Source: Sunxiuqinia sp963974515 (GTDB lineage: Bacteria > Bacteroidota > Bacteroidia > Bacteroidales > Prolixibacteraceae). Taken from it: a stretch of DNA of 64,000 nt. Both the position numbers and the translations under genes were made by a program. The stretch covers positions 44,483 to 108,482 of the forward strand of contig NZ_CAXBDD010000005.1 of assembly GCF_963974515.1 (NCBI RefSeq), written 5' to 3'. Under the pieces are notes generated by a model. It searched no databases, was not told where the DNA came from, and worked only from the letters and a program-made list of their open reading frames with translations. Shown piece by piece: positions 44,400-53,133 of this stretch; position 1 is the stretch's first letter; each line of letters starts with the position of its first letter.

Positions 44400-45626
44400 A
44401 TGACAATGCTATTCTGGATTATTCTTGGTATTCTGATATTGGATTTCGTAGTTGAACGGGTACTCGATTACTTAAACACCACCCGCTGGAGCACCCAGCT
44501 ACCGGACGAAGTAAAAGGCATTTACGACGAAGACAAATACCGCACCCAACAAGCTTATTCAAAAACCAACCACCGCTTTGGCATGCTAACCAGCTCGTTC
44601 AGCTTTGTGCTGATTGTACTGATGCTTTTTCTCGAAGGGTTCGCCCTCGTCAATCAATGGGCTCTTTCAGTATCCGCCAGCCCGGTGTGGTCGGCCTTAA
44701 TCTTCTTTGGTATTTTGCTGTTGGCCTCCGATCTGCTCACCACGCCATTCGACTTATACAGCACCTTTGTGATTGAAGAAAAATATGGCTTCAACAAAAC
44801 CACGCCCAAAACCTACCTGCTCGACAAGCTGAAAGGCTGGCTGCTTGGCGCGCTGATTGGCGGAGGGTTGCTGGCGCTCATCCTATTCATCTACCTTAAA
44901 ACGGGAGCATGGTTCTGGCTTTATGTATGGCTTGTGGTCAGCGGCTTTTCTATTTTCATGGCCATGTTCTACTCGTCGCTCATCGTGCCGCTGTTTAACA
45001 AGCAAACGTCTTTGGAAGAAGGTGAACTGAAACAGGCCATTCAGGATTTTGCCAACCGGGTGGGCTTCAAGCTCGACAACATTTATGTGATCGACGGCAG
45101 CAAACGTTCCACCAAAGCCAATGCCTATTTCTCCGGACTGGGCCCGAAAAAGCGCATTGTGCTTTACGACACGCTGATCAACGACATGGAAATCCCGGAA
45201 CTGGTGGCCGTGCTGGCACACGAAATCGGGCACTACAAGAAGAAGCACGTCCTTTGGAGCTTGCTCCTCGGCATCATTCAAACCGGGCTGATGCTTTACA
45301 TTTTCTCTTTGCTGATCGATAGTCCGGCCCTTTCGGCAGCCCTGGGCGTCAGCGAACCCAGCTTCCATATCGGACTAATTGCTTTTGGCATTTTGTACTC
45401 GCCCCTGTCATCAATGATTGGCATCGGCATGAATCTTTTTTCGCGTAAAAATGAGTACGAAGCTGACGCTTTTGCCGCACAAAACTACGATGGGGAACCA
45501 CTGGCCTCGGCCCTGAAAAAACTCTCTGTGAAAAACCTCAGTAACCTACGCCCTCACCCGGCCTATGTGTTTGTGCACTATTCGCATCCACCGCTGCTGC
45601 AACGCCTGGAGGCGATGAGAAGATGA
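44400..45626 (+). CDS. M48 (Ste24/CAAX-like) membrane metallopeptidase
   Basis: 408 residues from ATG 44400. About seven membrane helices and the zinc motif H274-E275-x-x-H278 ('LAHEIGHYKKKH'), with the third ligand in 'SRKNEYEADAFAAQNY', as in Ste24/ZMPSTE24. Such intramembrane zinc proteases clip prenylated proteins in eukaryotes; bacterial relatives probably degrade membrane proteins. The N-terminal 'VEWVLDYLN'-like helices and 'EEKYGFNKTTPKTYLLDKLK' are characteristic. It stands alone. A frame extends upstream to 44214 but shows no homology. Confidence 0.9.
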   Translation: MTMLFWIILGILILDFVVERVLDYLNTTRWSTQLPDEVKGIYDEDKYRTQQAYSKTNHRFGMLTSSFSFVLIVLMLFLEGFALVNQWALSVSASPVWSALIFFGILLLASDLLTTPFDLYSTFVIEEKYGFNKTTPKTYLLDKLKGWLLGALIGGGLLALILFIYLKTGAWFWLYVWLVVSGFSIFMAMFYSSLIVPLFNKQTSLEEGELKQAIQDFANRVGFKLDNIYVIDGSKRSTKANAYFSGLGPKKRIVLYDTLINDMEIPELVAVLAHEIGHYKKKHVLWSLLLGIIQTGLMLYIFSLLIDSPALSAALGVSEPSFHIGLIAFGILYSPLSSMIGIGMNLFSRKNEYEADAFAAQNYDGEPLASALKKLSVKNLSNLRPHPAYVFVHYSHPPLLQRLEAMRR

Positions 45627-45679
45627 GAAAGTGGGATGGGGAGATTTAAAAAAGGTAATAACCATTCAATGATAAAACT

Positions 45680-45793
45680 ATGGAACGAATCAAAACGCAT
45701 CGAGAACTAACGGTTTATAGGAAATTAGATGAGGAATACGATAATATTATTGGAATGCTGGTGAACATGTAACGATCTCCCGAAAAATGGAGC
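45680..45793 (+). pseudogene. Relic of four-helix-bundle (S23/IVP) protein gene
   Basis: ATG 45680 opens a 30-codon frame: 'MERIKTHRELTVYRKL' resembles the N-terminus and 'DEEYDNIIGMLVNM' the C-terminus of four-helix-bundle proteins, with the central ~80 residues missing. A stop (45770-45772) follows, yet the next codons 'RSPEKWSI' continue the expected C-terminal sequence in the same frame, which points to a recent deletion and a stop mutation. It lies between M48 and cinA in a purine-rich tract (GAGAAAGTGGGATGGGGAG and a near copy). Assignment rests on short similarity. Confidence 0.45.
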
Positions 45794-45902
45794 ATCTTAG
45801 AGTGCGAGAGAAGATGGGATAGAGAGATGGGGAGCGAATGATCTCGCGTTTTCACTCTCCCCACTCATAAATTCAAAACTATCAAATTCAATACTTTAAA
45901 TA

Positions 45903-47159
45903 ATGAAGGCAGAAATCATAACCATAGGCGACGAAATATTGATTGGTCAAATCGTTGACACCAATTCGGCATGGATGGGCGAACAGCTGAACCTGCACGG
46001 GATCGAAGTTTTTCAAATCACCTCGGTACACGACCAGCACGATCATATTATGGCAGCGCTGGCAAACGCTGAAAAACATGCCGATCTGGTGCTCGTCACG
46101 GGTGGACTGGGACCAACCAAGGACGACATTACCAAAAAAGTGCTGTGCGATTACTTTAACTGCGAATTGGTATTGAATGAACAGGTGCTGACCAATGTGA
46201 CCGAGCGGCTGACCAAGCGCAACGTGAGCATGAACCAACTCAACAAAGACCAGGCGCTGGTTCCTTCCAAATGCACGGTTTTAAATAACTCAACCGGAAC
46301 AGCCCCGGGCATGTGGTTCGAAAAGAGCGACACCCTGTTTGTTTCCATGCCGGGCGTGCCATTTGAAATGAAAAGCATCATGAGCGAAGAAGTGCTGCCC
46401 CGCCTGGCAAAAAACGGCAAGGCCAAATCGATTTTCCACCAGACGGTGCTGGTTTACGGCATCCCCGAATCCATGCTGGCCGAGAAAATTGAAGCCTGGG
46501 AAACCGCCCTACCCGATTTTATTAAGCTGGCTTACTTGCCGAGCCAGCTGATGATCCGACTGCGCCTGAGCGCGTACGGCAACCAGATGGAAAGCTTGCA
46601 ACAGGAAGTCGCCCGGCAGATTGATCAACTCAAACTGTTGATTCCGGAGCATATTTTTGGGTACAACAGCGATTCTCTGGCGGGCGTAACCGGCCATTTG
46701 CTGGTTAAAGCCGGAGCCACGCTGGGCATTGCCGAAAGTTGCACCGGCGGCATGATTGCGCATATGTTTACTACCAATTCCGGAAGTTCAGCCTACCTGA
46801 AAGGCGGTATTGTGGCCTATTCAAACGAAGTAAAAGTGGGCATACTGGGCGTGAAATCCGAAACACTTGAAGCCCACGGGGCCGTTAGCAAGGAAGTGGC
46901 CCTGGAAATGGCGCAAGGCGTTCAGCAATCACTGAACACCGATTACGCGGTGGCTACAACCGGCATTGCCGGGCCGGATGGAGGAACTGCCGAAAAACCT
47001 GTCGGCACGGTTTGGATCGCCGTGATCAGTAAACAGAACATCAAACTGGAACGTTATACTTTTGCACATAACCGCGAACGTAATATTTTGCGATCCTCAC
47101 AAGCGGCCATTAACCTGCTGCGCCAATTATTGTTGATCGAAAATCCGCATTTGGCATGA
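45903..47159 (+). CDS. cinA: CinA-family nicotinamide-nucleotide amidohydrolase
   Basis: 418 residues, the full two-domain form. N-terminal molybdopterin-binding-like (COG1058) domain: 'AEIITIGDEILIGQIVDTNS', 'LVLVTGGLGPTKDDITKKVL', 'VSMPGVPFEMKSIM'. C-terminal CinA/PncC domain: 'LGIAESCTGGMIAHMFTT' with the catalytic Ser, and 'AVATTGIAGPDGGTAEKPVG'. PncC removes the amide from nicotinamide mononucleotide in NAD recycling; the N-terminal domain has ADP-ribose pyrophosphatase activity in some relatives. Cytoplasmic. It is single; the AsmA gene follows 119 bp later. Confidence 0.94.
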   Translation: MKAEIITIGDEILIGQIVDTNSAWMGEQLNLHGIEVFQITSVHDQHDHIMAALANAEKHADLVLVTGGLGPTKDDITKKVLCDYFNCELVLNEQVLTNVTERLTKRNVSMNQLNKDQALVPSKCTVLNNSTGTAPGMWFEKSDTLFVSMPGVPFEMKSIMSEEVLPRLAKNGKAKSIFHQTVLVYGIPESMLAEKIEAWETALPDFIKLAYLPSQLMIRLRLSAYGNQMESLQQEVARQIDQLKLLIPEHIFGYNSDSLAGVTGHLLVKAGATLGIAESCTGGMIAHMFTTNSGSSAYLKGGIVAYSNEVKVGILGVKSETLEAHGAVSKEVALEMAQGVQQSLNTDYAVATTGIAGPDGGTAEKPVGTVWIAVISKQNIKLERYTFAHNRERNILRSSQAAINLLRQLLLIENPHLA

Positions 47160-47278
47160 TTCTTTCATAACTTAGAGGAATAAAAAAATTAACAAAAAAA
47201 ATGGGCCTGATGATAAGTAAATCGGACCATTTGCCTGTATAAGAAAAAGACATTAATAAATTATAAAAGTCTGATCCA

Positions 47279-49747
47279 ATGAAAAAACTATTGATTATCA
47301 TAGCAGCAATCCTGGTCCTTTTAATCGCTGCAATTGTTGTTTTGCCTGTTGTTTTTAAAGGCCCACTGTTGAACAAGGTGAAAACAGCCATCAACAATAA
47401 TGTGAATGCTAAAGTCGAGTTCACTGATTTCAACCTTAACCTGTGGAGAAGTTTTCCCAATGTGATGATGGAATTGGAAGGCCTGACTGTCGTTGGTATC
47501 GGAGAATTTGAAAGCGATACGCTGGTCTCCATGCAGTCACTTGCCACCGACATTTCGCTGAGCGATTTATTTAAAGGCGAAGATTTTACCATCCAAAGCT
47601 TGCGTTTAAACCAAGCGCAAGTGAATCTGCTTTCGAACCAATCGGGGCAGGTGAACTGGGACATTGCGAAGGAAAGTGCTGAAACGGAATCGGATGAGCC
47701 GGGCGAAAGCATGTCCATTTCGCTTCAGGATATTGAAGTGCGGGATTTGAGCCTGATATACAAGGATGCAGCTACAGCTACAGTTGTGGCTTTGCTACAC
47801 TCGAACCTTGATGCCAACGGACGGATGGACGGAACCATTACCCATTTTGATTTGGATGCGGAAATTGGTGAATTCAAAGTGGAGTACGATTCAACCCAAT
47901 ACATTTCCAACACGATACTGAGGGTAAAAAGCCAACTGATGGCCGACTACGATAAAATGAATTTTGAGTTTGGCGAATCGACTTTGCATCTGAATGAACT
48001 GCCCCTTGATTTGAGCGGCCGTTTTGAAATGCCCTCCGACAGCATGTATTTCGACTTGCAATTTAAGCAGCCTGAAAGCGATTTTGAAACCTTGCTGGCC
48101 ATGGTGCCACAAAGCTATCAATCGTATCTAAAAGACATTGAAACGACCGGAGAAGCTGGTTTTGAAGGAAATGTGAAAGGCTGGTTCTACGAAGAAACCT
48201 ATCCGGAAATCAATGCGCGGATCTACGTTAAGAATGCCACCCTGCAATACGCCGGCTCGCCTGAGAAAGTGGAGCAAATTTCGTTGGATGGACAGATTAC
48301 CAAACCCCAGGGCAATTTTGATTTGTTGACGGTGGATGTATCCAATGCCCATATTCAAATTCGCGAAAACCCAGTGGATGCGCGCCTGACACTCACCCAC
48401 CCGATGAGCGATCCGCAGTTCGATGCCTATTTCAATGGTAAAATCGATTTTACAGGCCTGGCTGATGTCATTCCGATGGACAGCATTGAACTACAGGGTT
48501 TCATGGAAGGAAACCTGTCCGTGAAAGGCAGAATGTCGGCCATCGAAAAGGAAGATTACGAAAAGATTGCCTCGTCCGGTGCATTCGACTTCCGTGATTT
48601 CAAGATTAAAACGCCCCAAATCACCCAAGCTGTTGAGATAAAATCAGGCACCGTAAAAGTCGACAATACGGCCATCACGCTGACTTCGTTTGATGGAAAA
48701 GCCGGGCAGAGCGACTTTCAGCTAAAAGGGAAACTATCGAATTATCTGCCCTACTTCTTGATGGATAAAACCTTAAACGGCGATTTTACATTGAACTCAA
48801 ACTATGTAAATTTTAATGAACTCGCCAACCTGATGGCCGAAGACACCGTGGCAACAACGGCTACAGACAGTGTGATCGCGTTTCAGGTGCCAGCGAACCT
48901 GAACCTGGCGTTCAATTCCAAAATCAACCGGGCTAGCTTCGACAAAATGGAGATTAACAACATTGTTGGTTCCATCGTCGTGAAAGACCGCATGCTCGAA
49001 CTGAAGCAATTGAACATGAATATGTTGCAAGGAAAACTTACGGTGGATGGCTCCTACAAAAGTAATGATGCCAACCAGCCGCTTTTCGATTTTGATATCG
49101 ACCTGAGTACGGTTCAAATTCCGGCCTTTTATCGTTCGTTTGGATTGGTGCAGCAGTACCTTCCGATTGCGGCACGCAGCCAGGGCGAAATATCGACCAA
49201 GCTAAAATTCAACGGGCAACTCAACGAGAAACTCGATATTATTCCATCGAGCCTTGATGGAAGCGGTCTGTTCAATACCCAAAATCTTCAAATTGTTGAT
49301 TCGCCAACCTTTGATCAAATCAGAAATTTCATCAAAAAAGAAAAATTAAAAAATGTCCGGGTGGACGATTTTACAGCCCACTTTAGTCTGGATAACGGCA
49401 ATGTTGATATGAGACCGTTCCAGACCAAGATTGCTGATCAGGAAGTTTCAATCTATGGAAAGCTTTCAGTAGCCCAAATTCTGGATCTAAAAATGGACTT
49501 CAAAGTGAACCGCGAAGATATCAGTGATGATATCAACAGCGCCCTTGGATTTTTACCCGGAACAAAAAACATCACCATCATTCCAGTTACCGTTGGCATT
49601 TCCGGCAATTTGAAAGATCCGAAAGTGTCGATGGATATGAGCGAGGCTAAAAAGCAAATTCAGGATGAGATAAAGAAATCGACGAAAGAGGAGCTGGATA
49701 AATCGATAAAAAACGTTGGCGACAAGCTGAAAAAGCTATTTAACTAA
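47279..49747 (+). CDS. AsmA-family protein
   Basis: 822 residues. One N-terminal membrane helix ('LLIIIAAILVLLIAAIVVLP') followed by a long periplasmic region with the AsmA pattern: 'VEFTDFNLNLWRSFPNVMM' near residue 50 and a C-terminal 'LSVAQILDLKMDFKVNREDI' segment. The whole is beta-rich with repeated 'G.F.L.' units. Such proteins span the periplasm and have been implicated in lipid transport to the outer membrane. It ends in an amphipathic lysine-rich helix ('KKSTKEELDKSIKNVGDKLK'). It precedes a GH43 gene by 42 bp, but they need not share function. Confidence 0.88.
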   Translation: MKKLLIIIAAILVLLIAAIVVLPVVFKGPLLNKVKTAINNNVNAKVEFTDFNLNLWRSFPNVMMELEGLTVVGIGEFESDTLVSMQSLATDISLSDLFKGEDFTIQSLRLNQAQVNLLSNQSGQVNWDIAKESAETESDEPGESMSISLQDIEVRDLSLIYKDAATATVVALLHSNLDANGRMDGTITHFDLDAEIGEFKVEYDSTQYISNTILRVKSQLMADYDKMNFEFGESTLHLNELPLDLSGRFEMPSDSMYFDLQFKQPESDFETLLAMVPQSYQSYLKDIETTGEAGFEGNVKGWFYEETYPEINARIYVKNATLQYAGSPEKVEQISLDGQITKPQGNFDLLTVDVSNAHIQIRENPVDARLTLTHPMSDPQFDAYFNGKIDFTGLADVIPMDSIELQGFMEGNLSVKGRMSAIEKEDYEKIASSGAFDFRDFKIKTPQITQAVEIKSGTVKVDNTAITLTSFDGKAGQSDFQLKGKLSNYLPYFLMDKTLNGDFTLNSNYVNFNELANLMAEDTVATTATDSVIAFQVPANLNLAFNSKINRASFDKMEINNIVGSIVVKDRMLELKQLNMNMLQGKLTVDGSYKSNDANQPLFDFDIDLSTVQIPAFYRSFGLVQQYLPIAARSQGEISTKLKFNGQLNEKLDIIPSSLDGSGLFNTQNLQIVDSPTFDQIRNFIKKEKLKNVRVDDFTAHFSLDNGNVDMRPFQTKIADQEVSIYGKLSVAQILDLKMDFKVNREDISDDINSALGFLPGTKNITIIPVTVGISGNLKDPKVSMDMSEAKKQIQDEIKKSTKEELDKSIKNVGDKLKKLFN

Positions 49748-49789
49748 GCAACTCGGACAACATTCAAATACCTAAATCACAAGTTACGC

Positions 49790-50827
49790 ATGAAGAACTC
49801 GATTTTACTGCTGACCATGGCGGCAATGATGGCCTGCGGCCAAACGAAAGAAAAGCAAAAAGAAGAAACAGCGGAAGCCCAAACCTCAGGCAATCCAATT
49901 TCAGAAGAATGGTATGCTGATCCGGAAGTAGCCATTTTGGACGGAAAATACTGGATTTTCCCCACCCACTCGGCCAAATACGAGAATCAGGTGTTCCTGG
50001 ATGCCTTTTCGTCGGATGACCTGGTCCACTGGACCAAACACAAACGCGTGATTGACACCACCATTGTCAAATGGGTGAACAAAGCCATGTGGGCACCATC
50101 AATTATTGAGAAAGATGGAAACTACTACGTTTTCTTTGCCGGCAACGACATTCAGAACGAAAGCGGGCCGATGTATGATGCCAGTCTGGGAGACAAGAAC
50201 AAACAGGGAGGCATTGGCGTGTGTGTGGCAAAAAAGCCTGAAGGCCCCTATGTTGATTTACTCGGACGCCCGCTAATTCAGGATTTTTACAACGGGGCAC
50301 AGCCCATCGACCAGTATGTGTTTAAAGCATTGGATGGCAAGTATTACATTGTTTATGGGGGCTGGGGACATTGCAACATTGGACAAATCAGCGATGATTT
50401 CACCCACCTGATTCCGTTTGAAGATGGCCAGATGGTGAAAGAAATTACGCCCGAAGGCTATGTGGAAGGCCCGACTTTTTTCATCCGCGACGGAAAGTAT
50501 TATTTCATGTGGTCGGAAGGCGGCTGGGGCAATTCAACCTACAAAGTAGCCTATGCCATTGCCGATAGTCCGTTTGGCCCATTTGAGCGCCTGGCAACCG
50601 TTTTGGAACAGGATCCGGACATTGCTACCGGTGCTGGTCATCATTCGGTGATGAATATCCCGGGAACGGACGACTGGTATATCATCTACCATCGCCGGCC
50701 GATTCCAAACAAAGACCGAGACCATCGCGTGGTATGTATTGATCGCATGTATTTCAATGAAGATGGAACCATTAAACCTGTGAAAATGACTTTCGAAGGC
50801 GTTGAAAAACGCAGCTTGCCAAAATAG
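49790..50827 (+). CDS. GH43-family glycoside hydrolase, lipoprotein
   Basis: 345 residues. The N-terminal lipobox 'MAAMMACGQ' indicates a membrane-anchored lipoprotein. The five-bladed propeller has the general-base Asp in 'EEWYADPEVAILDGKYWIF' (about residue 43), the pKa-tuning Asp in the middle region and the acid Glu in 'GYVEGPTFFIRDGKYYFMW' (about residue 227). 'HHSVMNIPGTDDWYIIYHRR' near the C-terminus contains the conserved metal-binding His. Family 43 cleaves arabinosyl, xylosyl or galactosyl links; which one applies here is not determinable. Downstream of AsmA, same direction. Confidence 0.88.
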   Translation: MKNSILLLTMAAMMACGQTKEKQKEETAEAQTSGNPISEEWYADPEVAILDGKYWIFPTHSAKYENQVFLDAFSSDDLVHWTKHKRVIDTTIVKWVNKAMWAPSIIEKDGNYYVFFAGNDIQNESGPMYDASLGDKNKQGGIGVCVAKKPEGPYVDLLGRPLIQDFYNGAQPIDQYVFKALDGKYYIVYGGWGHCNIGQISDDFTHLIPFEDGQMVKEITPEGYVEGPTFFIRDGKYYFMWSEGGWGNSTYKVAYAIADSPFGPFERLATVLEQDPDIATGAGHHSVMNIPGTDDWYIIYHRRPIPNKDRDHRVVCIDRMYFNEDGTIKPVKMTFEGVEKRSLPK

Positions 50828-50954
50828 AAACGACTTTCGACCAAAGGATTTTAGCTTGGAGTTAACAACCAATAGGTTAAAATCCTTTATTTGTTCTTTC
50901 CTTTTTTTCTTCCACAATCATTCAATTTTATTCTTTTTAAGCTCCCTTTTTAGC

Positions 50955-50962
50955 TAGATTTG
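50955..50962 (+). promoter_or_regulatory. -7 promoter element for corA
   Basis: TAGATTTG matches TAnnTTTG. A TTTT at 50934-50937 is the only -33 candidate (spacing 17). Transcription would start near 50969, giving a leader of about 108 bases. Confidence 0.5.
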
Positions 50963-50985
50963 CACCGCAATTAAAAAGCAATCAC

Positions 50986-51036
50986 ATGGACGAAGGCCCG
51001 AGTCGTAAGAAAAATGAATTATTAACCTCGCTGTAG
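50986..51036 (+). CDS. Putative corA leader peptide
   Basis: A 16-codon frame, ATG to TAG, encoding 'MDEGPSRKKNELLTSL'. It starts about 17 bases after the predicted transcription start and ends 9 bases before the hairpin that hides the corA ribosome-binding site. Short upstream frames of similar length control corA translation in Salmonella (corL). Whether it is translated here is not shown. The peptide is basic-polar with no hydrophobic segment. Confidence 0.4.
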   Translation: MDEGPSRKKNELLTSL

Positions 51037-51045
51037 GGGCCCAAA

Positions 51046-51071
51046 GCCTCCTGCAGAGAATGAAAGGAGGC
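51046..51071 (+). promoter_or_regulatory. Hairpin sequestering the corA ribosome-binding site
   Basis: GCCTCCT (51046-51052) is fully complementary to AGGAGGC (51065-51071), with a 12-base loop. The second arm contains the Shine-Dalgarno AAAGGAGG (51063-51070), which lies 7 bases before ATG 51078. Strong Shine-Dalgarno sequences are rare in this phylum, so this one stands out. Confidence 0.65.
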
Positions 51072-51077
51072 AAAATC

Positions 51078-52010
51078 ATGCTTAAAATTTTCAAGAGCTT
51101 TGGTGGTTACGTTGAAACCCCAAAAGCCGCAGCAGGCTGCTGGATCAATGTGGTTCAGCCGACACAAGACGAAATCGACCGTTTGCAAACCGAATTCGTT
51201 GTTCCCGCAGACATTATTCAGGACATTCTGGACGTAGACGAACGCCCGCGTTACGAAGTGGACGATGACTGGTCACTCATTATTTTGCGCATACCGGTGG
51301 AAAGCCCAAGCAATGGCGTTCCTTATTACACAGTGCCTCTTGGCATTTTTCGAGTCAGTAACATCACAATCACCATATGCTCTACGATCAACGAGGTTTT
51401 GCCTTTCGAAAAGCCGGCACTTTACCGCGGTCAAAACCAACTAATCCATGATGAACTAAACTTCACCATCAAATTGTTTCTAAAATCGGGTAGTACTTAC
51501 CTGAGCTACCTGAAACAAATCAATCAGCAAACAGCACGCATTGAAGAAGAGCTGGAAAAATCGATCCGAAATAAAGAGCTCAACAAGCTGCTGAAGATGG
51601 AAAAATGCCTGGTATTTTTTATTACTTCGCTGAAAGCCAATGAAATTGTTCTGGCTAAAATTCGTAATGCCTTTAAAAAGAGTATGACCGAACTGAATGA
51701 GGATCTGCTGGAAGATGCCATCATTGAAAATAAGCAAGCTTTGGAAATGTCTCAAATCTATTCCGATATCCAAAGTGGCATGATGGATGCCTTTGCCTCG
51801 GTCATTTCCAACAACCTGAACGTCGTGATGAAGCAACTGGCTTCCATTTCCATCATTCTGATGATCCCGACCTTGATTGCCAGCTTATATGGGATGAATG
51901 TTCCAAACAACCTGGAAGAAAAAAGCTGGGCTTTCTTCGCCATCGTTATTTTCTCAGCCTTGATGTCGGTAACGGGAATCATTATCTTCCGGAAGAAAGA
52001 CCTATTCTAG
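51078..52010 (+). CDS. corA: CorA-type magnesium transporter
   Basis: 310 residues from ATG 51078, chosen for the Shine-Dalgarno AAAGGAGG at 7 bases; an ATG at 51060 in the same frame lies inside the hairpin loop and would make six more residues. It has the large N-terminal cytoplasmic domain, a long alpha helix (about 150-240) and two C-terminal membrane helices with the pore signature 'YGMNVP' between them. CorA forms a pentameric channel for Mg2+, Co2+ or Ni2+. It is preceded by a leader with a short frame and a hairpin that may sense magnesium or ribosome traffic, and followed by a strong hairpin. Confidence 0.93.
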   Translation: MLKIFKSFGGYVETPKAAAGCWINVVQPTQDEIDRLQTEFVVPADIIQDILDVDERPRYEVDDDWSLIILRIPVESPSNGVPYYTVPLGIFRVSNITITICSTINEVLPFEKPALYRGQNQLIHDELNFTIKLFLKSGSTYLSYLKQINQQTARIEEELEKSIRNKELNKLLKMEKCLVFFITSLKANEIVLAKIRNAFKKSMTELNEDLLEDAIIENKQALEMSQIYSDIQSGMMDAFASVISNNLNVVMKQLASISIILMIPTLIASLYGMNVPNNLEEKSWAFFAIVIFSALMSVTGIIIFRKKDLF

Positions 52011-52032
52011 CTCAGTGAACTTACAAGAAAAA

Positions 52033-52071
52033 TGTCCGGGTCGGGATCAATGGGTTGTCCCGGCCCGGACA
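52033..52071. terminator. Strong hairpin between convergent corA and GntR genes
   Basis: TGTCCGGG and CGGGA pair with TCCCG and CCCGGACA, a 13-bp stem with one T-G offset and an 11-base loop. It lacks a long T-run but is flanked by AAGAAAAA and TTTCTT, so it may end transcripts in both directions. Confidence 0.6.
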
Positions 52072-52082
52072 GTTTCTTCCAA

Positions 52083-53075
52083 CTACAACGATCCCCGCAT
52101 AATCAACCTGCTTGGAAGCGTTTCAAAGATCTTTTGCTTGCTTTCAACGAAGTGGGCCACTTGCTTCCCCATTGCTTCAAAATCGACCGAAATCACAGTA
52201 ATTCCGCTCCCCACAATCTCCTTCATCGGCGAATCATTGTAGGAGATAATTCCAACATCTTCGCCAGGCTTCAGGCCTTTCTTTTTGCATTGCTTAATGA
52301 TGTGCACCAAATCTTCGTCTTTGATGACCAGGTAGGCCTGTCCTTTTCCAATGTTTTTGTTTTTAATTTTTGAAACAAGTTCGTATTTAAATTGATGCTG
52401 CTCACAGAACCGTTTAAAGACTTCTACAGTAATTTTTGGATGTGGCGTAGACTCCGGAAACACTAAATTAAACTCCTCGTACTTGGCAATCTGCTCGCTT
52501 CCTTCCTCCAGACAGCGATAAAATGCCTGCTTAAAATCCTGGACAATGTAGGCAATATCGGGACTGTCAGGTCTGCCCATATCGAGAATCAACAGCTTGT
52601 TGGAATCGATTTTCGTCAGCACCGGCTCCAGGCGCTCGTTGTGAATATTCATCACCACATACATGCTGTAGCGTCCCAGACTATTCAATATCAACTGCTC
52701 AAAAACAGCCGTATTGTAATGGTGAAAAAGTAAATCAACCGAATAATTCTCAGGCAAAGCATTTCGAAAACTTCCATAGAGTTGCTCCTTAAACGCGCTA
52801 AAATCGTCGAGCAACATCATCACTTTAAACGATTCGTTGCTTACAAAATACCCTTTGGTTGGGGTTGAAGCGATGACACTGCGCTGCTTGAGTGTCGTGT
52901 AGGCTTTAAAAATCGTATCGCGCGACAAGCCACTGTTTCGGCTCAACTTATTCACCGATGGCAAAAAATCGCCTTCCTTCAACGTTCCGTTGCTGATGGC
53001 TTCATTGATGGCATGAATCAACTGCTGCAACTTGGTTTGAGAAGACGATTCGTCCAGTTTAAAAGTAAATTCCAT
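52083..53075 (-). CDS. GntR-family regulator with sugar-binding domain
   Basis: 330 residues. The N-terminal winged helix (1-75) has the GntR pattern 'GDFLPSVNKLSRNSGLSRDT' and 'KAYTTLKQRSVIASTPTKGY'. The rest (80-330) is a LacI-type periplasmic-binding-like domain ('LILDMGRPDSPDIAYIVQDF', 'KPGEDVGIISYNDSPMKEIV'). In Bacteroidota such GntR-LacI hybrids control monosaccharide operons. It is the last gene of the fucose operon, 58 bp after fucP, and probably responds to fucose or a derivative and represses the operon. The ligand is inferred from context. A 16-bp palindrome at 57618-57633 is a candidate operator. Confidence 0.88.
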   Translation of the reverse strand: MEFTFKLDESSSQTKLQQLIHAINEAISNGTLKEGDFLPSVNKLSRNSGLSRDTIFKAYTTLKQRSVIASTPTKGYFVSNESFKVMMLLDDFSAFKEQLYGSFRNALPENYSVDLLFHHYNTAVFEQLILNSLGRYSMYVVMNIHNERLEPVLTKIDSNKLLILDMGRPDSPDIAYIVQDFKQAFYRCLEEGSEQIAKYEEFNLVFPESTPHPKITVEVFKRFCEQHQFKYELVSKIKNKNIGKGQAYLVIKDEDLVHIIKQCKKKGLKPGEDVGIISYNDSPMKEIVGSGITVISVDFEAMGKQVAHFVESKQKIFETLPSRLIMRGSL

Positions 53076-53133
53076 AGTCTTTATAATTTAAGCCTCCAAC
53101 TTTTTTTCAACCATCATCTGCTTCAACAAAGAC

